64,000 bases of DNA. It comes from UBA927 sp964361785. GTDB lineage: Bacteria > Patescibacteriota > Microgenomatia > UBA10105 > UBA927. Of the stretch, positions 15,001 to 27,000 are shown one piece after another. Position 1 is the stretch's first letter; the number at the start of each line of letters is the position of its first letter. The stretch spans positions 29,654-93,653 of the forward strand of contig CAYIBX010000002.1 in assembly GCA_964361785.1 (NCBI GenBank), given 5' to 3'. The translations under genes were made by a program, and so were the position numbers. Under the pieces are notes generated by a model. The model was given only the letters and a program-made list of their open reading frames with translations, ran no database searches and was not told the origin of the DNA.

Positions 15001-18000
15001 ATCTGAAGCAGATGACCTAGTGTTAGTTTCGCAGGATATCAATACTCTTTCTTCAGTAGATGCAATTGACGTCATAAAAATAACCGAACGAGTTAATTCG
15101 TTCATCGCAACGCCCCTTGGTCAAAAGACTATTGGTCTCATGCAACACGTAAGTCAAGCAGACTCTGTGCGGGCAAATAATTATTCCAATATGAATACTT
15201 CAATTGAGGCGATGAGTTCTGATATTTCTCAGCATTATTTTGGTGGTACTCAAGGAGTCGTGGAGATGAGTGTAGTGAATTTGGATACAGGCGAAACATT
15301 TGGGACTCAACAACAAACAAAAGTTCAAATGAAATCTAATCTAAATATAGTACAAGTTTATGTGTTGATATCTTTGCTTGAGCAGCAAGGTCATACAGGT
15401 GCCGAATTATTGTCATTTACACCAGAGGGAATAGGAGGCCTGACTGTTCAGCAAATTATAGACACGTTGTTAACAGAGCATCAAGATTTAGAAGGTAAGA
15501 TAGCAGCAAAGCTGCGGATATATTTAAGTGACCCTTCTAGAGAAGAAGCTGTCACTGCTTCTTTATCAAAGACGGGACTTCTTAACACTGATTTAAAGAC
15601 AAGTACTTCAACTGTATCTGATATTTCTACATTTTGGGCATTTGTAAATACAAATGGATTTCCAGATGATGCAGCTTCAAAAGCTATTGTTCGTGCTCTT
15701 ACTACTATTAATAAGGAAGATGTGAAATCTCGAGCCTTTTCTTACTATAAACAGGATGGACAAGGGCTAGCACTTCCCCTGATGTATTACTCACGAGCGT
15801 TTGATCCCAATGATGCAGATTCAATGAAGCCGATGTTTAAAAATGGTCCGATAGAGACGCTTAATACAAAGGATCCGTTTGTGATAAATATGTTCTCATC
15901 AAATTCGGACTCATCCACAAATAAAGCGACTGTCAATAATAGCGGTATCGTGCAGCTACCAAATGGTCAAAGATATGTCATAGTAATGTCCTTGACCGGT
16001 ACGATATCAGAGCAATCAAACGGCTTTGGTTTTAACGTTTGGGATTTGGAAGATGAAACGACGCATCTGGCAAATATTGCGCATATGTCTTTTGATGCAG
16101 GCATGGCACAAACATATGCTGACAAGACGCAAACTAGCACTGCATATTTTGACGCTAAGGCTACAATAGGGTGGGGAAAGTTAAATAACGTTGCTGATAC
16201 GGCAAGTAGAATTAATGGAACTATAATTGAACCAGGCAAGGCTGTAGATATCGCGGCCCTTGCATGGGGATACGATTCAGGTGGAAATCATCACATTAGT
16301 TATCATGGTGAAATTGGTAGCGGCATGTGTGCAGATGCTTCTACATTAGGTGATGCCATAGATGGATACGGCAATCCTCAAGTGCGTGTATTGGAAGGGA
16401 CGGCACATCATGATCCATCGATTCATGTTCCGTTTAACCCAGGGATGTATGGCAATATCGCTAATTATTCGTTTAGCCCTGGAAATTCTTATAATATTGC
16501 AAATGAGACTGATAAGCGGTTAAAAATAGTATACACGAGTAATTATTTTACTCTTGACGAGAGTAATCCTGAAAATGTTACGTTAAATTCATGGTTTGCA
16601 CAGAACGGATATGTTTTAGGAAATAATTCACCCAATGATCCACATAATGGGGATTATCCAAATGCACTAGATGTGCTGGGTGAAGATGCATTTACTGTGA
16701 CTGCATGGGTGCTTGAAGTGGATGAGCAGGGTAATCCGATTGCAAATGCGCCAGCCAATGCGTCATATTTTGCTTCAATAAATAAGGCTTCTACGCTTGT
16801 GGATGTAAACACAATCCAGAGCGTGAAAGATATAAATAATGCAATAGCAAGTCTTGATTTGATCAACCAACAATTACAAAAAAATCCAATAGAGACAGAA
16901 GGCACCATTGAATCAAAACAACAAGTTGACTTAACCAATAATGAGGTGACGAAATATTCTCCTACAGAGCCGTATGATGCTATCATTCCTCAAATTGCAA
17001 ACATGAGTATTGATATACCAGAGTCGTATGTACCTGAAGATATCGCAAATTTAGCAGATCGAGCGAATATATATTCGTCGTCTTCTGTGCAAAGTAAATC
17101 AATAAAGACCCCTAGTTTGAATCCAACACTATTGGCAACTATTGTCTCATCTGGTCCTATATTTATGACCCCGCTGGGAGAGAGGATTATTCAATATAAT
17201 AACGCGTATTATAACGCAGATACGGGCGAGTTTATTACTAATAATCCTCAGGATATGTTTGTGCAAGTATCTAATGCAAGCATGTTTAATTTTTCGTTGA
17301 AAGCTCCTACAAAACCAAATACTATTGTGGATGAAAAAGATTTACAAAGTAAAGAGTGGAAGGGGCTCATAAATTCCATTGATGCAGAACTCTATGTGAT
17401 TGGCGCAAAGGAGAATAAAGATTTTTCAAGAGAAACCATTATACAGATATTTAAGTCTGGTACGACTGAACAAAAAATAGACGCACTAAACGCAATTCAT
17501 TTAGCTCTTGCGATTGTCAACCCATACACACAGGACGATAAGACCATGGTTTACGACAAGTACGGTTCATATCACCTCACTGATTTAATTGGAAAAGGGA
17601 CTTGTATGGAGCAAACTGTATTGGCACAGATATATTTATCGTCACTGCAGATATCTTCTGTTGCAACGGAGACTGTTACGACAGGATTTTCTGCAAATGA
17701 AGAAAAGAAAAGCACGTTTGCTCATGCATTCGTAACAGTGGTCATTGACGGTGTACGATATGCGATTGAGTTTTCAAGTGAAGCATACGTTCGTCCAGCA
17801 GATACAACATCAAATATAGAATATCTGCGTCAAGCATATCCAAACTACACCATGGCGAGTCGAGAATATGCGCTTCGATCAAATACGAAAGATACAAAAA
17901 CCGTATATAACGTTGTGACACTGCCACTCGATGTCTATTTGCGAAATATTTACTTGGATAATAAAAAAGACGCAGGAGTAACGGATATTCAACTAAAGAT

Positions 18001-21000
18001 ATTTGAATACGGTGTCGGGAAGATGTTTGCACCAATTTCAGAAGTGGATACAGTAAAAATAGAGCAGTATAAACAAGCTATATCACAATTTGGTCACACA
18101 GAATTTATTCGTTTTGTACTAGCTAACGAATGGCTACAAGGTCGTATTTTAAACGATATGAAGAGACAAATGGAGGCATTTCGTTCAGGATTCAGTTTAG
18201 CGACTCTCAAAACGCGAGCAACAACTATCTCTACACGTTTAAGAACGACTTTTTCTCGATCCGTTAGTTCCATAAGAATGCGTTTTACAGGATTATTTGT
18301 TCGATTAACTTCAGCCCAACGGCTTACTGTTTCAGATTCTATAGGAACGCATAATAGAGTAAATCAAGAAGTGGTCACTTACAGTGTGCGCGATCAGAGG
18401 AATATCACAACACAGATTCAGGGTGAATTTGCTTCGGAGTTGTCCTTTGTGAAACAAGTTGAAAAGGAGCGTGTACAGGTGAAACAAGCAAATATTTCCG
18501 TATCAAGCTCTATAGCGAAAATTATCAATGATTTTTCGACATTATCTCCTGATGTTATTAATTCTGATTTGGAAGCATTATATGCGCGCGCCACAGTCGT
18601 GTTTGAACGTGTATTATCGGATAAAAAAGGCATAAATTCATTTACCGACGCTCAGATCATAGCTATCGTCAGAGCGCTAATGCATGGTGGAAATATTGCG
18701 ATAGAATTACCAACAGGTACCGGCAAAACTTATGCTACAGCGTTTGTAGGACTTATGGAGTCGCTTCGGGGACGTCCAGTATTGGTTAGTTCTGCAAATG
18801 CTGACTTGGCAGAGCGAGATCTGAAAAATGTATCAGATTTGTTTACTGCATTTGGAGTGGTTTCGGGAGTAGCAGGCAAAGGACAATATTTAAATCTTCA
18901 AGTTCAAATCACCTATGGTAAATTATCTGATCTAGTTTCATCGTACTCACAGGCATTGCGGCAAGGGATAGACATTCCGATAGCTCAATATGTGTTGATA
19001 CCTGATGAGGGTGATAAGAGTTTACTTCAAGAAGCATTAACTCCCATTGTTATGTCTGAAAGTTTTGGAGATCAAGCAAAGATTACAGATGGAGAAGGGC
19101 GACTGCTCGTTTCTCTCGCCAGAAAAATGCGTAATTGGTCAGGTGATGAATTATATTTGGAAACGGAAATTTCTGATAAGCGGTTGTCTGCCTTGACCCC
19201 AAGGGCTATTGAAGAATTAGCCATGTTGAAGCCGGATTCGCTCAATCAAGATGAATTTAACAGGTATGTTGAATTTGCCAGACAGGCGACGCTTATGACA
19301 GAAGGTATAGATTATCTTTATGATCCTTATACAGAGGAAATTACCCTTTTGGATAGCGAACAGATGTCTGACTTGGATAAAAAGTTTGAGTCGTCGCTTC
19401 AACATGCGTTGGAAGTCAAACATGGGAGAGCGCATAATTTTTCGGATGTTCATGATGTAGTTGTCGACAAACATACGACGATGGCATTTGTACGACAAGT
19501 TGGTAAAGTGATTGTGTTTACAGCGACAGCATTTGATGAAATAAAAGAATTGGACACATATTATGAACTAGACCTTGCATCAATACCAAGTCCACTTTTG
19601 ATATCTCTTGCTAAACAGAACACAGAAGATTCACTTCGATTAGTGCAGTTTTTCCATGCTGAAAGTAACCAGTGGATCTACGCCATTGCACAACGGCAGA
19701 ATAATACATGGGTATTAATTGAAAAAAATCGTGTGGATTATGCACCGAGATTTTTTGTAACTGACGATGCAAAAAAAGAAGGAGTTCTACAAGATGTGAA
19801 AGACATTCAAACAAATAATCAAGCGGTACTTATTGCAGCGAAAAACGAGGGGTATATGGAAACGCTTGCTGAGGCGATTCCTAATGCGTTAGTCATATCG
19901 GAACGTAATCAATCAAAAAAACAAGAAAGCATACTACAGGCATCAGGTAGTCGTTCAGTCGCTATTGGGACAGCAAACATTGGACGTGGTATTAACTTTC
20001 AACCAAGTCAGGCTTTGCAGGAAGCTGGTGGATTTTTTGGCATGATTACCAGCATTTTAAAGCCAAGCACCTTGTCACAAGTGCGTGGTCGTGTCGCTCG
20101 ATTAACAGTACCTCAGCTTGATTCTTTGTCGTTGCGCGCGTGGGGTGCAACGCGGCAATACCTTTCATTAACTGATCTAAAGGAAGTTCTTGGTAAAAAC
20201 GACCCTCGGATATTACGGTTAGAGTATCCTTCTGGCGAAATATTGCCAACAGATAAACGATATAACACGCTTCTTTCATTGCTTACAGAAGCGGAACAAA
20301 AGCTTCAGCAGCAGGAAAAAGTTGCTCGTGATTCTCAGTTTCATCTTGACCATACGTCAGATCGTATTACGTCAACCAAGCGCGCTTTGGCACTCTCTGG
20401 ATTTGGCGCTGCTCGTCAGACATACGATTGGATGTTGCGTCGGTTAGCTCAGTTACCAAATCAGAGTCAGGCAGCAGTATATCGAGAACAGATAGAAGCA
20501 GCATGGAAACAGTACTTGCTTGATCTTGAGTACTTGAAGACCACCGCATGGTTAGGAGTGATGGAGGAAAAAATTGAATTTGATGTGTTCTATCAGAAAG
20601 AGTCAGCGAGTTTGTTGCGTCAGATGATTACGACACTTTCTCAAGAAGTACCGGTAGAAGTCTTAACGCCGACTATAAGTATATTAGAAAACGATACTTG
20701 TGCAGGATCACGTGGAAATTGTGTAGCTGAGGCTCTATTAACTGAGCGTGCTATCGATTCAATTCTTACCAGTAATCTTTCTGTGGTGGATAAAAGTAAC
20801 TTGCTTGATGGGTATATCCCAAGTAAGGAAGCAATGCCAGCTCATCAATACGCACAGCATGTAGCTATGCTTGAGCTTGCAAAAACTCAAATTAATCCAA
20901 AGATGGGACAAAAGGCGTCTCAAATAGTGACCTCTGCGATGCAGTATATCAATGCAATACTCGATGGGAATATTACTGTTGCTGATAGGGATGTAACAAC

Positions 21001-24000
21001 AGCTGTAAAGAAGCGAATGCAAAATATTATAAATGCATTGCAACTGAAGGTGGATTTTGAATCTAAAAATGCAAAAATACGAATAGTAATTACCACTGAG
21101 CAACCACCTGATCGATTTGCAGCTATCCGTGCTTGGATGCCAGCGCCAGAGACAATTCTTCAAAATCCATTTTTGAAATGGGCGACGCCATTTTTTGCGA
21201 GACTTGGATTGGGTGTCGTACCTCCTTCAAGAGATAATAGTGAAGCTCGAATTGTGATTGATCAGCAGCAACTTTCATCAGGAGCTGATTCAAATACAAT
21301 AGCACAACTTAGTTTGGATGATTTTTTGAAACAGTTCTCTACTATTTCACAGTTGTCATTACAAGGAAAGCGTTTTGAACTTACTGGTCAAATAAGCGTA
21401 GAGTCACTTATTCGTTTACACACAGAATTATCGTATGAAGCTACCGTATTACTTCTTAAAGACGGGAGACGCATATTGATTGTCGGTAACGAAGAATTTG
21501 CAGCTAAAGAGACGTCTGTAGATAGTTTACTTACAGAATTCGGTGAAGATCAGATAGTTTTGAAGCTTCATTCACATATCGATACAGATCATACACCTAT
21601 ATCTATAGGAGATCTTGTCGCGTATGAAGAAATTTTTGGAACACATGTTGTTATCAATGATGATGGCATCATGACATACGCAGTTCCAAACGAGGCCAAG
21701 AACGAAGACATGAGAGATTATGCTATGGAATTAGTGCAACAAGCGCTTACCAAACAAGGAAGTGGGCTTACAGCATTTAATTTATTATTTGACGACACTT
21801 TAGAATTTACGAGATTACTAATTATTGAATTACCTAGGGGTAGTTATCAAGAGGATAGTAACGCTGTTATTGAGTTATTTAATAGAAATACTCGAGGAAT
21901 TAATGAGCAAAGTGGGGTAAATAAGGAGCAAATCCAATCCGCCGCAGAACAGGTCATGGATACGGTAGAAAAAGTTGCTGAAGTTACCGATCCAACCAAA
22001 GACAGTTGCACCAATTGTCTCAAATTTGCCCACGATTTGCGAGTGTTTCTGGAGAAAGCGTTAAACAAGGATACGCCCGCACGTGAGAAGAGAGAAGCTC
22101 TTCAGAGTGCAAAGAATCTTGTTGACCAACATAACAATGCCAAAAATAGAATTGTGTTAGAAACAGAAGATGCTCTGGCGGAGGTGACAGAGGGAGAGTT
22201 GGTTGGTACAAAAGAAGAATGGGAACAGGCGATTTCAGCAATTGATGAAGCGCTTTCAGAAATTACCAAAGGGTATGATGCGCAATCCGCAGAAGCAAAG
22301 GCGATGCTTACTGCGTTGAAGACGGATTTAGAAAAGTTATTGGGTGCTATCCGTTTTGCGATTATTGCCTCTCCAGCCCCAACTAACAAACTCAATAGTA
22401 ATAACATCAAAGCTCTGAAACTTTCCAATCCTATTTTGAGGTCTGATGGGGATTATCGACAAGCGGCAACTGTAATAGCAAAAGATATCGTAGCGTTTCT
22501 CTCTGAGCTCAAAATCAATTCAGTAGATACAAGTAATAGTCCAGACATTGCGACCTTCATCACTGAGAGGGTAACGCGAGCGGGTATTTCATCAACAGGC
22601 GTACAATCAACATTTAACGATTTCTTAAGCGACGCCATTCTCGTTGAAGCTGCTAGGCAAGGACTAAATGTAGCGGTTGTTACTGATATACCCCATGAAA
22701 ACAAAAAAATCAGAGCAAGAATATCTACTAAGTTCAAACCAAATCTCATAACAACAATCACGAGTGCTTTCAAGAAACTATTGTTAGGCCAGCAACCCAC
22801 TGAATCCACTCCCTCATTCTTCCTTCAGCTTTCGTTTGGTTCTACGGGTTCCGAGACACAAGATTTTCAAAAGAATACTTGGTTTTATAACGAATTTTTA
22901 CATCAGATTAAAATTTTCAACCCAGAAAGCTCTCAGATTGAGTATTCCTATTATTCCGGTGAAGTCAATGAGCCAAATCTTGGAGCACCATTAGAGGGTA
23001 TAGTTGCAGCTATTCGTAATTGGGCTACGTCATTTTTTGGGAGATTTGGATTGGGTGTTACATCTTCTTTAGAAGATACTGGCGTTCCTCGCATTGTTAT
23101 TGATGCAGAGCAGGGGATAGTACTAGAATCACCAATAAAACCAAAAAATCTCCTTTCGGAGATTTTGGTACGCCTAGCAGGTTTGCGTATTGACTGGTCT
23201 GATAACCTAACGAAAAGGTTACCATTTATCTCACCGTTTGTCAAGTTTTTGGGTGTGGACTCGCCGAGAGTTGAACTCGGTAGACTTGGGTTATCAGACC
23301 AGTCTAGCAAACCTGCCGAGCCCACACCAAAATTAAGTATAGCACAGCAATTCCTCAACGCCATTTTGCCCGCCAATGCACCATGGGCGCGGCCAATACG
23401 CGCCTTTCTTGGCAGGTTCTCACCAAGCTTTTTGACACCACCTCCTCCGGCTATACCGGAACCCACAGGCTTGTCTCCACCATTCTCAGAAAATGATTCG
23501 TTCCGTATTCAGCAGCGGGAATCCGTGGCAGCGACTATTGTACAGGCATTTCTTACCTTTACCGGCAGGAGCCCTGCTGATCCGTTGGCAAACACATTCA
23601 AAACACTTCTTTTGGGTGATCCTGCGGTTCTCACACTGTTTACCGAACATTTTTTTGATCCATTACATCAAAAGTCGTTGCCTCCGCTTACCCGCGATAT
23701 GTTTGACAAAAAAGCCTTAGCACAGTTGTCTGATCCCGATATTTGGTTAGCAGAGATGAATACAGCAGGACAAACGCCACAGATGACCTATCGATCTCAA
23801 GTATGGTTACTGTTGGAAGCACTCGGTTGGCGAGTGCTCAGGGTAGATGATGTCCAAGAACTTTATAACGCCAATAATACCGCCAAAAACGTACGAGATC
23901 AGCATACGATAGGCGATCATCTTCTCAAAATGATTATGGGGATATTTGATAAAGCACGAGACACGATAGATGACGGATCCCGTCAGTATGCGTATCTTCG

Positions 24001-27000
24001 TGTCACGGGGGACAAATATGCCATCATCGTACGGGATATAAACGCGGTAAAAAATGCATCCAACCCTTTGGCACAAGCGTTTGATACGTTGCTGTCTAAT
24101 CAAAAGATGTTGTATCAAAAGGATCGTATAGTATCACTCCCGATAGGACTTCATACATCATTTGAAGAAGAGCTTAGTCTAGAAGATCTGACTCGCATTG
24201 ACAGGCAGAAATTTATGCAGGCAGCAAAAAATCAGAAACCGTATACAGGAGAGCAGCTTCAAAATTATCGAAAGACGCACCCTAGGCTCAATGCTATTTT
24301 AGACTCTATTGATACATTAGACACAAATGATGAAGGATTTAAAACGTTTTTGACACAGGTGGTGGCGACGCTGATGGTAGATGATCTGCTTGAGGATACA
24401 GCTAACGATGTGCAGTCGGCATTGCAGAAAGAAAATCCCGATGAAACACTTCGTGTGTTTCCTGATGTCGCTAGTGTCATTGAGACGGTGCGTACAACCA
24501 AAGGCTACGGGAATGCGGTGCGCATGTTGCGAGTCGGATTTGCGGGAGTCTTAAAGCATGTCAATACAGATTTTGAAAAAACTCTGGGAGATGCGGCTGG
24601 CGATGAGCTGATTAAGAACCAGTTTCGCCCTGTTGTCGAGTATGTGACGCGGGAGATCCTCCGAAAGACGGGGATCACGGCACAAATCGTATTTCATCCA
24701 TCGGCTAATGATTTTATCATCATGCTGCCGCAAGGTACTCTGGTCGATATCGGAGTGCTCCGTACCGCGTTAGTAAACGCGCTCAATGATCTTTCTATTG
24801 GGGGTGTTTCGTATTATTCTCATCCTTCTTTGTCTATAACAGATGTAGTATTTACAGATGTGGGGTCGCCTTTGGAGCAAGAGGCGGAAAATTTTGTACG
24901 TATAGATAACGCGTTTGCAGTGCTGGGGGAAGCATCTAATCAAGACGCGCTGAGTTCTATAGATACTCATTTCTATCTAAATGGATTGCCGCAGCAGGGT
25001 TTGCCCGTGCACCATTGGGACTGGCTGAGACGCTATCTTTCTACCAATGTCGTATTAGAAAAGCGCGGACCAATTCGATTGGCAGAATTAGGGGTTACGG
25101 AAAAGGAACGATTGAAACTAGTATCAATTGAGCCAGAAAATAAGTTTGAAAAAGACGAAGATGTGTTAGCCGCCGCAGCATGGCAGAAATCGATCGGTGG
25201 ATTTGTAGAGAGGTATGCCAAAAAAGATTTGCCTTGGTGGCAGAGGGCGTTGAAGTGGGTGAGTGATCGCATACCAACTCGGGGTGCTCCAGCCACACCG
25301 ATACCAGGTCAAGCGGTGGTGCAGTTATTAGCACCATTTGCAGGTGGTGATCATTTTATAGATTTGCCTCGTGTTCAATCAGCTATTTTTCATCCAACCA
25401 GTGCGTCGCAAGGCACATATGTTCTTGCTTTAGCATCAGGCGAAACTGCGACAGTGAACGGAGTTGCATTATCTTTAAGTGAGCGCATGGAGCTCAATGA
25501 TCTTGATGAAATCTTGATAACAAGAGGTGACTTGCGAGTTCGAGGTGTAATATTTTTCTTTGGACCGTTGGAACCATTGTTTATCCAAACCAGAATTCCA
25601 GTACTTGATGAGACCAAAGAGAAGCAGTTTCCAAGAGAGCAAATAGAGCAACAGTGGAAGCTCATAACTGAAGCAATAAAGAGAAGAATACCGGAAAATC
25701 CCCAATTACAAAAAGTTATGTTAGCTTTTGAAGCTCGACCTGTAAGTGAAACCATGCCGCTCGAGATGATTCAGGCTGCTGCAAGCGTGGATCAATTAAT
25801 CCAACAACTGTACACGAGATATACGTCTACACTTGTTGCTTATTTATCATTATCGAAAGTACCGAGTGAGGTTATTGGTTTGGACTTACACAAAGCGCCA
25901 ATTTTAGAAAACATGTCGTGGTATCGAGAAAAGGATACATGGTCGTACATACTCCATGAGGCAATAAAAATCGATCCTGAGCTCGCATCAGTATTTAAAC
26001 CATCTCAATCATACGTTATCGCCAGTTGGTTTATGAATCCGACGAAATATTTGTTACCGACCGTTGATAACCCGAATATCGACGTTGAGCAGTTGTTGTT
26101 GGCAAATGAGACAATTAAACGGGGGACGGCGTTATTTACCTCAGATACATGGAGGCAGTTACGGGATAGCATTGACTACCATGAAGCAACAACAAAATCA
26201 GAGGAGTTGATGGGATTGGATCCGTTTGAGTTTCATATGATAGCGCAGCGGTATCGCTTTGCTCGGGAAGTAAAATTATTAGCACTTTCTGCAGAATTAA
26301 ACACTCAGGCCTCCGATATAGCTCCTGGAAAACCCACACGCCTTTTAAGCGGTGTTGAGGTTACTCTTATAGATGCTTTGCTTTCCAAATCAGTTGATTT
26401 TTTGAATCCACAAGTATGGGAGGGAAAAACATTAATGAGTTCTAGCAACGATAGAATTTATCGGATTACCGTTGCAGGCCGAGAGTATTTGCTTAAGGAA
26501 CAGCGTAGCGCAATGCATCAGAACAGGATTCTTCAGGGTCCGTTCATGGATCGCAATACCAGTCAAATAGAGTTTGAGACGGCTGAGTATATGCGCGAAC
26601 ATGCTGTAGGCGAGTATGGAGATATCCACGTTAATTGGGAGAGTCCTGTAGGGTTTGTGACATTCCCTGATGGGTACCAATTTGCGGTATTTTTGTATGA
26701 GAAAAATTTGGAATCACCTGTTACCGATTTTGTCGGTATTCGCAATATGGAAAATAGTAGAGTAAGTGAAATCTATTTGAGAGAGGAAGATACCATTAAG
26801 AAATTGGGCGACGTAATTGTCGCACATCGTGAGCAATTTGAGGGTGAGTTTCAAGCAAGTATTGAGGGATTATCAGAGGAGATAACATTTGCAGACTTTG
26901 CAAAGTCAAAGGCACGATTGATGTACGAGGACGCTGTTCTTTTGATGGAGTTTCTTCCTATTTCTCAAGGGTATTACGTAGGCGATCTTGACGGGTATGA

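Noticed and set aside
22951..23466. 171-aa minus-strand frame inside the giant gene
   Set aside because: Low-complexity translation opposite continuous coding sequence; its length is helped by the inverted repeats there.
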